Origin: Candidatus Rokuibacteriota bacterium
GTDB taxonomy: Bacteria; Methylomirabilota; Methylomirabilia; Rokubacteriales; CSP1-6
Direction: 5' to 3'
DNA length: 64,000 nucleotides
Assembly: GCA_030647435.1 (NCBI GenBank)
Contig: JAUSJX010000107.1
Location: forward strand, 18,982-82,981
Shown here: piece by piece, positions 1-8,112 of the stretch
How the letters are laid out: each line of letters begins with the position of its first letter
Position numbering within the stretch: position 1 is the first letter of the stretch
Translations under genes and position numbers: made by a program
Notes under the pieces: model-generated
What the model saw: only the letters and a program-made list of their open reading frames with translations
Database searches by the model: none
Told to the model about the DNA's origin: nothing

Positions 1-261
1 CTGGCCTTTCTCGCCTTCGAGTTCACCGTGGTGACGGCCATGGGACTTTTCACTGAAGTGCTGCCGGGCGCGCGCGGGACCATGATGGGTATGCTCGCCG
101 CCACCTCCGGCACGGGGCGCATGCTGGGCGCTCTCATGGGCGGCTACGTCTGGCTGTGGGGCGGGCTTGCCGCCACGGGCGCGGTCGCCGCGGCGCTGTC
201 GCTGCTCGCGCTGGGCTCCCTCGTCTGGGGACTTCGCGGCTGGCACCCGCGCCCCGTATGA
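1..261 (+). CDS. MFS transporter, C-terminal part (5' end outside window)
   Basis: The frame is open from base 1 and ends with TGA at 259-261. It gives about 86 residues of alternating hydrophobic helices with small-residue packing (TSGTGRMLGALMGGY) and a short basic tail, as in the last two or three helices of a major facilitator permease. The substrate cannot be read from this piece. It ends 18 bases before the thioesterase gene, so the two may be cotranscribed. The family call is fairly secure from helix pattern and composition; anything more specific would be guessing. Confidence 0.6.
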   Translation: MAFLAFEFTVVTAMGLFTEVLPGARGTMMGMLAATSGTGRMLGALMGGYVWLWGGLAATGAVAAALSLLALGSLVWGLRGWHPRPV

Positions 262-279
262 TAGGCGCCCGCAGCCCGT

Positions 280-795
280 ATGATAGATGACGCTGTGACT
301 GGAGACATCCGGGCGCCGTTCGACGTGTACCGCAACCGTGTGCGACCCGAGTGGATAGACCACAACGGCCACATGAACATGGGCTACTACGTGGTGGTGT
401 TCGATCTCGCCACCGACGAGTTCTTCCGCTCGATCGGCCTCGACGAGGCGTACCGACGCGCCTCCCGCGTGACCACCTTCGCGCTCGAGGCCCACGTGAC
501 CTACCATCGCGAGGTCCGCGAGGGTGACCCGCTGCGCTTCACCACGCTGCTCCTCGGCCACGACGCCAAGCGCCTGCACTACTTCCACCAGATGCACCAC
601 GCGGAGGAGGGCTACCTCGCCGCGACCAACGAGCTGATGTCGCTCCACGTCAGCGGGGAGACGCGACGGGGCGCGCCGATGGCGCCCGAGATCCTCGAGC
701 GGCTGCGCCTGGTCCAAACGGCTCACGACCGGCTCCCGCGCCCGCCCCAGGTGGGCCGCCGGCTTGGCCTTTCCACGCCCCCTACGACGCGCTGA
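280..795 (+). CDS. Hotdog-fold acyl-CoA thioesterase family protein
   Basis: The protein has 171 residues, the size of a single-domain 4HBT-type thioesterase. The motif DHNGHMN near residues 27-33 is the active-site region of this family (D/N-x-x-G-H-x-N). The later stretch with AHVTYHREVREGD matches the typical second half of the fold. It probably hydrolyses a short or aromatic acyl-CoA in the cytoplasm; the substrate is unknown. ATG 280 was used, but an in-frame GTG at 295 is possible because a TATGAT box overlaps the ATG. A short direct duplication (CCCGTATGATA) precedes the start. Confidence 0.8.
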   Translation: MIDDAVTGDIRAPFDVYRNRVRPEWIDHNGHMNMGYYVVVFDLATDEFFRSIGLDEAYRRASRVTTFALEAHVTYHREVREGDPLRFTTLLLGHDAKRLHYFHQMHHAEEGYLAATNELMSLHVSGETRRGAPMAPEILERLRLVQTAHDRLPRPPQVGRRLGLSTPPTTR

Positions 796-837
796 GCGCC
801 GCAGCCTCATTTGCCCCGGCGCCGGGCGCCGCGGCGG

Positions 838-843
838 TATAAT
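838..843 (+). promoter_or_regulatory. Perfect -10 box (TATAAT) 12 bases before a start codon
   Basis: TATAAT lies at 838-843 with ATG at 856. Transcription should start near 849-851, leaving an untranslated leader of only about five bases. The nearest -35-like hexamer, TTGCCC at 811, is 21 bases upstream, which is long. The box is visible; its activity is inferred. Confidence 0.5.
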
Positions 844-855
844 CCTCGCGCTTCC

Positions 856-1659
856 ATGCGCAACCCGCTCGCGCTCCACACGTGGACCCTCGACACGACG
901 CCGCTCGGGCGCGTGCTCGAGATCGCGCGCGAGACCGGGTGGCAGGCCGTCGAGCTCCGCCGCCTGGACTTCGCGCGAGCGGCCGAGCGGGGGCAGGCGG
1001 CCGAGGCCGTGCTCGACCGCGTGCGATCGTCCGGCCTCGCCACGGCCTGCGTTGGCGTCGCGCTCGGCTGGATGTGGGCCGAGGGCGACGAGCGCGCCAA
1101 ACTGCTCCGCGCCTTCGACGAGTCGTGCCGCTGGGCCAAGGCCCTCGACTGCCGCACCGTCATGAGCCCGGTGGACCGGGGGCGCGGCGACGTCGTGCGC
1201 GCGGTGGCGAGCATCGGCGAGGTGGGCGACATCGCCGCGCGTCACGGCGTCAGGCTCGCGCTCGAATTCAACTCGCAGTGCGAGCAGTTCAACACGCTCG
1301 CGAGCGCGCGCGAGGCGCTCGCCAAGGCCGCGCATCCCCATGTCGGGCTCCTGCTCGACGCCTATCACCTCGGCAGGAGCGGGGCGCGGCCTGAGGACCT
1401 CGACAGCGTCCCCGGCGGGGACATCGCCTACGTCCAGTTCAGCGACGTGCCGCGAAGCGGGCTCGTCCCCGGCCAGGCGCTTGACCGTTTGCCGCCGGGG
1501 CAGGGCAGCGTGCCGTTCAGGGATTTCTTCGCCGCCATCGAGCGCCGGGGCTACGCGGGCTACTGCTCGTACGAGGCGCCCAACCCCGCGGCGTGGGCCC
1601 GCGACCCCGCGGCCGTCGCGCGCGAGGCGCTCGAGGCGACGAAGGCCGCCGCGGCATGA
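856..1659 (+). CDS. Sugar phosphate isomerase/epimerase family protein (TIM barrel)
   Basis: This 267-residue protein has the pattern of the xylose-isomerase-like TIM barrel (AP endonuclease family 2 fold): an N-terminal strand followed by VELRRLDF, a central LALEFNS strand with a metal-ligand Glu, LLLDAYHL, and a C-terminal YCSYEAPNP strand. Such proteins isomerise or epimerise sugars or inositols in the cytoplasm. ATG 856 is preferred over upstream starts because it fits the family start and the -10 box. The end overlaps the EmrA-like gene by ATGA. It could be mistaken for EboE, but it is shorter and lies 7 kb from the ebo genes, so no ebo name is given. Confidence 0.8.
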   Translation: MRNPLALHTWTLDTTPLGRVLEIARETGWQAVELRRLDFARAAERGQAAEAVLDRVRSSGLATACVGVALGWMWAEGDERAKLLRAFDESCRWAKALDCRTVMSPVDRGRGDVVRAVASIGEVGDIAARHGVRLALEFNSQCEQFNTLASAREALAKAAHPHVGLLLDAYHLGRSGARPEDLDSVPGGDIAYVQFSDVPRSGLVPGQALDRLPPGQGSVPFRDFFAAIERRGYAGYCSYEAPNPAAWARDPAAVAREALEATKAAAA

Positions 1660-2927
1660 ACGGCATCCCCGACGACCGTCGGCGGATCGTCATCGGCGCG
1701 GCGGCCGTGGTCGGCTTGGCCGGCCTCCTGTTCGGCGGCTGGGTGTGGTGGCAGGCCCGCTCCCAGATCAGCACCGACGACGCCTACGTCGAGGGCGCCG
1801 TCACGGTCATCAGCTCGAAAGTCTCGGGCAATATCTCCGAGATGCTCGTCAAGGACAACCAGGCCGTCAAGGCGGGCGAGCTCCTGCTGCGGGTGGACCC
1901 GCGCGACTACCGGGCCAAGCGCGACCAGGCCGCCGCCGCGGTGAAGGTCGCGGAAGCGGCCCTGCTGGCCCTGCGATCCGAGCTGCCGATGACGCGCGGG
2001 GTGACGGTGGCGCAGGGCGACGAGGCGCGCGGGGCTCTCGAAGGGGCGCGGGCGGCCGAAGCGGCGAGCCAGTCGGCCGTCGAGGAGGCGCAGGCCCAGC
2101 TCGAGGCCAAGCGCGCGGCGGCGTCGGCCGCCGAGGCGGACGTGGCGGGCGCGCGGGCCACCGCGGTCCAGGCGGTCCGCGAGAAGGACCGCCAGCGCAA
2201 GCTCGTCGAGCAGGGCTTGGTCGCCCAGCGCGACTATGACCAGGCCGAGGCCGCCGAGGGCACAGCGCGCGCCTCGCTCGAAGCTTTCGAGCGCCGGAAG
2301 ATCCAGGTCGAGCGCGAGGCGCAGCAGGTCGAGGCCGCGCTCGCCTCCCGGCGGCTCGGCGTCCAGCAGGCGCGGCAGCGCGTGGCCGAGCTGCGCGGCT
2401 CGCTCGCCCGCGCCGAGAGCCAGCGGCACCAAGTCCCGATGAAGGAGGCCGAGGTGGCCCGCGCCGAGGCGGCGCTGGCCCAGACGCAGGCGGACCTCGC
2501 GTACGCGGAGCTCCAGCTCCAGTACACCGAAGTGCGCGCTCCGGTGGACGGCGTGGTTTCCAAGCGAACGGTCGAGCTGGGGCAGGTCGCCCAGATGGGC
2601 CAGCCGCTGCTGGCCATCGTGCCGCTCCACGATGTTTGGGTCATCGCCAACTTCAAGGAAACCCAGCTCGAGCGCATCCGGCCGGGCATGAAGGCCGAGG
2701 TGCACGTGGACACGTTCTCCGACCGCACCTTCCAGGGGACGGTGGATTCGCTCGCCGCCGGGACGGGCGCGCGGTTCTCGCTCCTGCCGCCGGAGAATGC
2801 CACCGGCAACTGGGTCAAGGTGGTCCAGCGGCTGCCCGTCAAGATCAGGCTCGACCCCGGGGAGTTCGGCAACCCCCACACGCTGCGCGCAGGCATGTCC
2901 GCCGTCGTCACCGTGAAGCTCCGCTAG
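1656..2927 (+). CDS. emrA: EmrA/HlyD-type membrane fusion protein of an efflux pump
   Basis: The protein has 423 residues. One membrane segment lies near residues 10-32, followed by the lipoyl-type hairpin half (STDDAYVEGAVTVISSKVSG), a long Ala/Glu/Arg-rich coiled coil at roughly 90-265, the second lipoyl half (LQYTEVRAPVDGVVSKR) and a beta-barrel domain ending in VVTVKLR. This is the layout of EmrA periplasmic adaptors, which link an inner-membrane MFS pump to an outer-membrane channel. The start ATG overlaps the upstream stop, and the EmrB-like gene follows after four bases, so the pair should be one pump. No TolC-type gene is next to it. Confidence 0.9.
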   Translation: MNGIPDDRRRIVIGAAAVVGLAGLLFGGWVWWQARSQISTDDAYVEGAVTVISSKVSGNISEMLVKDNQAVKAGELLLRVDPRDYRAKRDQAAAAVKVAEAALLALRSELPMTRGVTVAQGDEARGALEGARAAEAASQSAVEEAQAQLEAKRAAASAAEADVAGARATAVQAVREKDRQRKLVEQGLVAQRDYDQAEAAEGTARASLEAFERRKIQVEREAQQVEAALASRRLGVQQARQRVAELRGSLARAESQRHQVPMKEAEVARAEAALAQTQADLAYAELQLQYTEVRAPVDGVVSKRTVELGQVAQMGQPLLAIVPLHDVWVIANFKETQLERIRPGMKAEVHVDTFSDRTFQGTVDSLAAGTGARFSLLPPENATGNWVKVVQRLPVKIRLDPGEFGNPHTLRAGMSAVVTVKLR

Positions 2928-2931
2928 CGCG

Positions 2932-4530
2932 ATGAACTCGTGGGCCAATCTCCCGGGAGCGCAGAAGTGGCTCATCACGCTGTCCGTGATGATGGTCACC
3001 ATCATGCAGATCCTCGACACCAGCGTCACCAACGTGGTGCTGCCGCACATACAGGGCTCGCTCTCGGCCGGCCTCGAGGAGGTGACCTGGGTCCTGACCT
3101 CCTACCTCGCGGCCAACGCGATCATCATTCCCGCCACGGGATGGCTCGCGGCTTTCATCGGCCGCCGCCGCTTCTTCCTGCTCTGCACCACGCTCTTCAC
3201 CGTCAGCTCATTCCTGTCGGGCCTCGCGCCGAACCTGACCTTCCTCATCATCGCGCGCATCCTCCAGGGCATCGGCGGCGGCCCGCTGATTCCGCTGTCG
3301 CAGGCCATCCTCTGGGAGATCTTCCCGCTCGGCCAGCGCGGGCTCGCCATGGCGGTCTGGGGCGTCGGCATCATGATGGGGCCGATCTTCGGCCCGACGC
3401 TCGGCGGCTGGATCGCCGACAACTGGTCGTGGCGCTGGATCTTCTACATCAACCTGCCGATCGGGCTCCTGGGCTTTTTCATGATCAGCACCTTCCTCTT
3501 CGACCCCGAGTACCTGAAGAAGCCGGGGCGCATCGACGCGCTCGGGCTCGTGCTGATGGTGGTGGGCTTCGGCTGCCTCCAGCTCGTCCTCGATCGCGGT
3601 GAACACGAGGACTGGTTCGACTCGGGCCTGATCGTGGGGCTGTCGGTCATCGCGTTCGCGGCGCTCGTCGGTTTCGTCATCCGCGAGCTGACGGCGCGGG
3701 AGCCGATCCTGGACCTGGGCGTATTCTCGGACCGCAACTTCGCCACGGGCTCGGTCTTCGTCATGATGGTCGGGCTCGGGCTCTACTCGAGCATGCTGCT
3801 GGTGGCGCTGTACACGCAGAAGCTCCTCGCCTACGACGCCTGGAACTCGGGCTCGGTGCTGGGTCCCGGAGGCGTGGGCAACCTGATCTCGCTCGTCATC
3901 GCCGGGCGTCTCGTGACCCGGATGGACCAGCGGCTCCTCGTGGCCCTCGGCTGCGTCATCAATGCCGTGAGCCTCTTCATGATGTCGCATCTCACCTTGA
4001 CCGTGGACTACTGGTCGCTCGCGTCGCCGCGCTTCCTCCAGGGCCTGGGGCTCGGCTTCATCTTCGTGCCGCTCGTGACACTCACGCTCGCCACGATCGA
4101 CCGCCAGAAGCTCGGCAACGCCACGGCGGCCTTCAACGTGCTCCGCAACCTGGGCGGCAGCGTCGGGGTGGCACTGGCGACGACATTCCTCACCAGGCGG
4201 AGCCAGGGGCACCAGTCGGTGCTGGCGGCCCACGTCAACGTCTGGGACCCCGCGACGGCGGCCCGGCTCAAAGCGTGGACGGCCCACTTCGCCGCGCAGG
4301 GCGCCGACTCGTTCACCGCCGAGAAGCAGGCGGTCGCCATGCTCTACCACGATGTCGTGGCGCAGTCGCAGGTACTGGCCTACGCCGACGACTTCTGGAT
4401 GCTGGCCGTCCTCTTCACCGTGCTGCCGCTCGCCATCCCGCTCATGCGCCGCGTCCGCGCCGAGCCGGTTGCCGTCGCCGCCGACGAGCCGTCGGGACGG
4501 GTCGAGCCCTTGCCCTCGGCGGTGGAGTGA
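2932..4530 (+). CDS. emrB: DHA2-family MFS multidrug efflux permease (EmrB-like)
   Basis: This 532-residue protein has about 14 hydrophobic segments, as in the DHA2 drug:H+ antiporters. It contains the N-terminal motif LDTSVTNVVLPHIQ, motif A-like GWLAAFIGRRRFF, and motif C-like GPIFGPTLGGWIAD at the end of helix 5. Length and motifs fit EmrB, which pumps hydrophobic toxic compounds across the inner membrane. It is coupled to the upstream EmrA-like adaptor. A regulator of the MarR or TetR type is not adjacent. The exact substrate is unknown. Confidence 0.9.
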   Translation: MNSWANLPGAQKWLITLSVMMVTIMQILDTSVTNVVLPHIQGSLSAGLEEVTWVLTSYLAANAIIIPATGWLAAFIGRRRFFLLCTTLFTVSSFLSGLAPNLTFLIIARILQGIGGGPLIPLSQAILWEIFPLGQRGLAMAVWGVGIMMGPIFGPTLGGWIADNWSWRWIFYINLPIGLLGFFMISTFLFDPEYLKKPGRIDALGLVLMVVGFGCLQLVLDRGEHEDWFDSGLIVGLSVIAFAALVGFVIRELTAREPILDLGVFSDRNFATGSVFVMMVGLGLYSSMLLVALYTQKLLAYDAWNSGSVLGPGGVGNLISLVIAGRLVTRMDQRLLVALGCVINAVSLFMMSHLTLTVDYWSLASPRFLQGLGLGFIFVPLVTLTLATIDRQKLGNATAAFNVLRNLGGSVGVALATTFLTRRSQGHQSVLAAHVNVWDPATAARLKAWTAHFAAQGADSFTAEKQAVAMLYHDVVAQSQVLAYADDFWMLAVLFTVLPLAIPLMRRVRAEPVAVAADEPSGRVEPLPSAVE

Positions 4531-4540
4531 ACCTGGGCGC

Positions 4541-4570
4541 GTGACACCAGCCAAAAGCGTGTGATAGGAT
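4541..4570 (+). promoter_or_regulatory. Candidate sigma-70-like promoter for the sugar dehydrogenase
   Basis: GTGACA at 4541-4546 and TAGGAT at 4565-4570 are separated by 18 bases. They lie just after the emrB stop and 52 bases before the dehydrogenase start. GTGACA matches TTGACA at five of six positions. The assignment is by pattern only. Confidence 0.4.
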
Positions 4571-4622
4571 ACCGCCCCATTCACTTCAGGGAGTCACACA
4601 AGGGCGCCAAAAGGGGGAGCTT

Positions 4623-5933
4623 ATGACGCGAAGACTGACAACGATGGTGGTCTCAGTGCTGGTGCTTGGCCTGTGGGTCGGTTCGGCCTCGGCGGCTGTC
4701 AAGGTGAAGCTGCAGCTCTTTGCCGACGGGCTGGTGCATCCCCTGGTGATGCTCAACCCGCCGGACGGGAGCAAGCGCCTCTTCATCGTGGAGCAATCCG
4801 GCACGATTCAGATCATGATGCCGGACGGCAAGCTGCGCCCCACGCCCTTCATCGATCTGAGCAAGAAGATGGTGAAGCTGGACTGGGAGTTCGACGAGCG
4901 GGGCCTGCTGGGGCTGGCCTTCCACCCCAAGTTCAAGGACAACGGCAAGTTCTACGTGGTGTACACCGCCCCCGTCCGCACCGACGCGGCGCGCCGCCCG
5001 CGCCTGCTGTACTGCTGCACGAATTACCTGTCGGAGTTTCGCGTGTCCAAGACGGACCCGAACAAGGCGGACCTGTCCACCGAGCGCATCGTCTACTTCT
5101 GGGACAAGCCCCAGTTCAACCACAATGGCGGCGAGCTGTTGTTCGGCCCCGACGACGGCTACCTGTACTTCTCCACCGGTGACGGGGGATGGGCCAACGA
5201 CGTGGCCATCGGCCACACGCCCAAGATCGGCAATGCCCAGGACCTGAAGGTGAACCTGGGCAAGATTCTCCGCATCGACGTCGACTCGGGCGCTCCCTAC
5301 AGCGTCCCCAAGGACAATCCATTCGTGGGCAAGAACGACGCGCTGCCGGAGATCTGGGCCTACGGCCTGCGCAACGTATGGCGGATGTCCTTCGACGCGG
5401 GCGGCAAGCGCGAGCTGTTCGGAGCCGATGTGGGACAGAACACGTGGGAGAGCGTCAAGCTGATCCAGAAGGGCGGCAACCACGGTTGGAACCGGATCGA
5501 GGGCTCGCACTGCTTCAATCCTGACGATCCCAGCAACCCCAGCGCCCCGCAGACCTGCGACAAGACCGGCCTGCTGATGCCCATTATCGAGTACGGCAAC
5601 ATGAACGTGATCAAGGAAGGCAAGGGCATCTCCGTCACCGGCGGGTTCGTCTATCGCGGCAAGGCGATGCCGAACCTGGCGGGATCGTATGTCTTCGGCG
5701 ACTGGAGCAAGTCCTTCACCCAGCCCCAGGGGCTGCTGCTGGTGGCCCGTCCGCCCGGGCAGGCGGGCGCCATGTGGGCCATCGAGGACGTGGAGGTGAC
5801 GAACATGAACTTCCACTCCTACGTGCTGGGCTTCGCCCAGGACGAGGACCGCGAGCTCTACGTGCTGGTTTCGGACAATACCGCGCCCGGCCGCGCCAAT
5901 GACCGGATCTACAAGATCGTGCCCGCGAACTGA
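4623..5933 (+). CDS. PQQ-dependent sugar dehydrogenase (GSDH/YliI family)
   Basis: The protein has 436 residues with an N-terminal secretion signal (about residues 1-24, ending ASA). It follows the six-bladed glucose/sorbosone dehydrogenase plan: RLFIVEQSGTIQIM, GLLGLAFHPKF, FNHNGGELLFGPDDGYLYFS with the catalytic His region, GLRNVWRMSFD, and GGNHGWNRIEG. These enzymes oxidise aldoses in the periplasm using PQQ and Ca2+. Conserved Cys pairs in the loops may form disulfides. A GGGGGAG ribosome site lies seven to eight bases before ATG 4623. The cytochrome c gene downstream could be its electron acceptor, although a terminator separates them. Confidence 0.88.
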   Translation: MTRRLTTMVVSVLVLGLWVGSASAAVKVKLQLFADGLVHPLVMLNPPDGSKRLFIVEQSGTIQIMMPDGKLRPTPFIDLSKKMVKLDWEFDERGLLGLAFHPKFKDNGKFYVVYTAPVRTDAARRPRLLYCCTNYLSEFRVSKTDPNKADLSTERIVYFWDKPQFNHNGGELLFGPDDGYLYFSTGDGGWANDVAIGHTPKIGNAQDLKVNLGKILRIDVDSGAPYSVPKDNPFVGKNDALPEIWAYGLRNVWRMSFDAGGKRELFGADVGQNTWESVKLIQKGGNHGWNRIEGSHCFNPDDPSNPSAPQTCDKTGLLMPIIEYGNMNVIKEGKGISVTGGFVYRGKAMPNLAGSYVFGDWSKSFTQPQGLLLVARPPGQAGAMWAIEDVEVTNMNFHSYVLGFAQDEDRELYVLVSDNTAPGRANDRIYKIVPAN

Positions 5934-5948
5934 GTGACTCGACGCCGA

Positions 5949-5980
5949 GGCGCCGGGGGCCCCGCCCCCGGCGCCATTTT
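5949..5980 (+). terminator. Rho-independent terminator after the sugar dehydrogenase
   Basis: A perfect 12-bp inverted repeat (5949-5960 with 5964-5975, loop CCC) made almost entirely of G and C is followed by ATTTT. It sits 16 bases after the dehydrogenase stop and only eight bases before the cytochrome start, so it separates the two genes or attenuates read-through. Confidence 0.85.
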
Positions 5981-5987
5981 AAAAACG

Positions 5988-6353
5988 ATGCGGCGGTGGC
6001 TCGTGGCGGCGTTCGTCGGACTGGTGTCGCTCCCATTCATCGCACAGGCCCAGGAGTTCAAGCCGCCGTCGAACTTAAAATCGCCCGCGATGATTGCCGA
6101 GGGCCGGGCGTTCTTCAACCTGCGCTGCGCCGGCCGCTGCCACGGCGTGGATGGGCAGGAAGGCTTCGATGGCCCGATCCTGGTCGGCAAAGCCTACCTC
6201 GATCCGACATTCGTCTACGTTACCCTCATAACCGGGCGTCCCGGCAGCGCCATGCCCAGCTGGAAGGGCCGTCTGTCCGACCCCGAGCTGTGGAAGGTTA
6301 TCGCCTTCATGTCGTCGCTGGGCGACCAGGCCCGGGCGGCAAAGGAGAAGTAG
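5988..6353 (+). CDS. Small secreted cytochrome c with a CX3CH haem-binding motif
   Basis: The protein has 121 residues with a signal peptide of about 21 residues (cleavage after AQA). The haem site reads C47-A-G-R-C51-H52, three residues between the cysteines instead of the usual two. The surroundings (GRAFFNLRC...HGVDG) and the distal Met region GSAMPSW (Met89) are otherwise typical of class I cytochrome c. It probably carries electrons in the periplasm, perhaps from the sugar dehydrogenase upstream. ATG 5988 gives a clean signal peptide; an upstream GTG frame is not needed. The last third of the gene is duplicated at 8318-8422. Confidence 0.82.
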   Translation: MRRWLVAAFVGLVSLPFIAQAQEFKPPSNLKSPAMIAEGRAFFNLRCAGRCHGVDGQEGFDGPILVGKAYLDPTFVYVTLITGRPGSAMPSWKGRLSDPELWKVIAFMSSLGDQARAAKEK

Positions 6354-6517
6354 TCCCGAGTAATCCCCCTATGTCCCCCGCACGTAGCGCTGGAGCAGGA
6401 GGGTGAGGCCGAAGCCGCGCGCGCCCCACGCGGCGGCGGCGGGCGTTCCCGCGCCGGCCATGAGCAGGCCGTCGAGCAGCGAGATCCCGGCGATGAAGCT
6501 CACGACCGAGCGGGGGG
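6249..6517 (+). repeat. 269-bp direct repeat, left copy (cytochrome c 3' end + eboC 3' end)
   Basis: Bases 6249-6517 match 8318-8586 at a constant offset of 2069 with scattered substitutions and no indels. The copy contains the last third of the cytochrome c gene, the intergenic stretch and the end of eboC. Together with the right copy it brackets 1.8 kb of unrelated gene pieces. Confidence 0.9.
6369..6517 (-). pseudogene. Relic of the eboC 3' end
   Basis: This stretch is the duplicated counterpart of 8438-8586, the C-terminal 50 or so codons of the UbiA-type gene at 8438-9310. It has no start and its 5' part is absent because foreign sequence begins near 6518. Confidence 0.85.
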
Positions 6518-6564
6518 CTCCCACCCTATGATTCAAAATCCCGATTCAACCTCTGTTCCCCGCT

Positions 6565-6685
6565 CAGGCAGGATCGGCCCGAGATGGGAGGGGAGTTTAT
6601 CCGCACTGTGACAAGGCAGGTCCCGAGGAGGGACCCTCGGGCGAGGTGGGTCATGACTGAGAACGGGTCTTATGTTATCTGCGCT
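6565..6685 (+). repeat. Dispersed repeat R, solo copy 1
   Basis: The stretch CAGGATCGGCCCGAGATG, then TTATCCGCACTGTGACA, then TGAGAACGGGTCTTATGTTATCTGCGC repeats the right part of the tRNA-half units at 38991, 55142 and 59924. It starts close to the edge of the inserted block and its right end joins directly to a truncated gene. A short frame, MTENGSYVICA from ATG 6653, runs in phase into that gene fragment. Confidence 0.75.
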
Positions 6686-6811
6686 CCGCGCGGCGTGCGC
6701 AGCGCCGAGGCACTCGCCGCGGCGGTGACGCAGGCGTTCGTCGCCAAGGGGCCGACCGTGATCGAGACCGTCGTCGATTCCGATCACTATGTAGATACCG
6801 TGAAGGATTGA
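6686..6811 (+). pseudogene. C-terminal fragment of a TPP-dependent enzyme (acetolactate-synthase-like)
   Basis: About 41 codons (EALAAAVTQAFVAKGPTVIE, then VVDSDHYVDTV) match the extreme C-terminus of thiamine-pyrophosphate-dependent decarboxylase/synthase proteins. The preceding part of the gene is missing; repeat R abuts its 5' edge. Its stop overlaps the start of the downstream MFS gene, which looks like the end of a donor operon that was cut. Confidence 0.65.
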
Positions 6812-8004
6812 CCGTGGCCACACGAACCGTCATCACCAGCGCCACGATGGTGCTAGCCGCCGGCTTCTGCGTGCTGTTCATCGGCGGCGGCGCCCGCTTC
6901 GCCATCGGGCTGACGCTGAAATCGGTGGTCGAGGAATTCGGCTGGGGGCGCAGCGAGCTCGGCATCGCAGTGGCGCTGTTCCAGATCGTCTCGGCCGCCT
7001 GCATGTATGTCGCCGGGCGCCTGTCCGACCGCATGAGCCCGCGCCTGGTGCTGGGCGGCGGGCTCGCTATCGCCGGGGTCGGCATCGGCCTGATGAGCCT
7101 GATGGCTGCGCCCTGGCACGCGCTCATCCTCTACGGCGTGGTGTTCGCCATCGGCAACGGCGCCGCCTCGATCATCCCGGTGGGCGTGATGGTGACGCGG
7201 GCGTTTCCCCGCCGCACCGGACTCGCCAATGCCGTCGTCAGCTCGGGCATGAGCGTCGGTCAGCTCGTCGTGATCTCCGCGTTGGCGGCGGTGCTGGTCG
7301 CGATCGGTTGGCGTTCGGTGTTCTTCTGGCTCGGCATCGCCCATCTGGTGCTGGTGCCGCTGCTGGTGCTGGCGATCCCCGCAACAGGCGGCAGCCGCGG
7401 CGCACAGGCCGCTGCCTCGCCCGCCGGCCTCGGCACCCGGCAGGCGGCGAGCACGCGCCAATTCTGGCTTCTGCTCGGCGTCTACGCCCTGTGCGGACTC
7501 GATGATTTCTTCGTCACCACCCATGTGGTCGCCTTCGCCCAGGACCGCGGGTTCGATGCCTTCCTCGCCGGCAATCTGCTGGCGTTGATGGGACTGACCG
7601 CGCTGGTCGGCGTGGTGGCGTCCGGGGCGTGGAGCGACCGATCCGGACCGGTGTGGCCGACGGTGGCCTCGTTCGTCGCCCGACTCGCCGCATTCGTACT
7701 GATCCTGGTCGACCAGTCGACCGTCTCGGTGGCGATCTTCGCCCTGGTGTTCGGCGCCACCTTCCTGGTCACCGCGCCGCTCACCGTCATCTTCGTGGTG
7801 CAGAGCTTCGGCACGAAAAGCCTCGGCGCCCTCACCGGCCTGATCATCATGGTGCACCACATGTTCGGCGGCATCGGCGCCTATCTCGGCGCCGCCGCCT
7901 TCGATCGCCTGGGCGGCTACGACCTGGCGTTCGCGGTGATGATGTTCTCCAACGTGCTGGCGCTGGTGCTCACGTTCGGGCTGCGGCGAACGGCGAGTCA
8001 GTAG
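6808..8004 (+). CDS. MFS transporter, monocarboxylate/OFA-like, in the inserted block
   Basis: The protein has 398 residues and twelve predicted helices, with the motif-A-like loop GRLSDRMSPRLVLGG after helix 2 and a second GAWSDRSGP after helix 8. This fits MFS permeases of the organic-acid type. The TTG start at 6808 overlaps the truncated TPP-enzyme stop (GTG 6814 is an alternative), so it was probably translationally coupled in its original operon. It is the only intact gene in the block between the two 269-bp repeats. The substrate is unknown. Confidence 0.8.
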   Translation: MTVATRTVITSATMVLAAGFCVLFIGGGARFAIGLTLKSVVEEFGWGRSELGIAVALFQIVSAACMYVAGRLSDRMSPRLVLGGGLAIAGVGIGLMSLMAAPWHALILYGVVFAIGNGAASIIPVGVMVTRAFPRRTGLANAVVSSGMSVGQLVVISALAAVLVAIGWRSVFFWLGIAHLVLVPLLVLAIPATGGSRGAQAAASPAGLGTRQAASTRQFWLLLGVYALCGLDDFFVTTHVVAFAQDRGFDAFLAGNLLALMGLTALVGVVASGAWSDRSGPVWPTVASFVARLAAFVLILVDQSTVSVAIFALVFGATFLVTAPLTVIFVVQSFGTKSLGALTGLIIMVHHMFGGIGAYLGAAAFDRLGGYDLAFAVMMFSNVLALVLTFGLRRTASQ

Positions 8005-8016
8005 CTGGGGGTCGTT

Positions 8017-8097
8017 CGGCGCAGCATCGATGAGATCGTCGGGACGGGGTAGGCTGCCGGCATGCGTGGTCAGGACGCGCGCGAGGCTCCCTTTCAT
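8017..8097 (-). pseudogene. N-terminal fragment of a MetE-like (cobalamin-independent methionine synthase family) protein
   Basis: The minus strand from 8097 reads MKGSLARVLTTHAGSLPRP and then DDLID, the usual beginning of MetE-like methyltransferases (TTHxGSLPRP). It breaks off after about 27 codons at the end of the MFS gene. It lies downstream of the SBP fragment in the same direction, so both come from one truncated operon. Confidence 0.65.
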
Positions 8098-8112
8098 GGC
8101 GTGACTACTTCT

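Noticed and set aside
856..1659. Naming the TIM-barrel gene eboE
   Set aside because: It is shorter than EboE, lies about 7 kb away behind efflux genes and fits the general sugar isomerase family equally well.
1560..3050. Long minus-strand open frame over emrA
   Set aside because: It is a shadow of the high-GC coding frame on the other strand; it has His/Arg/Leu-rich non-protein-like composition and no family motifs.
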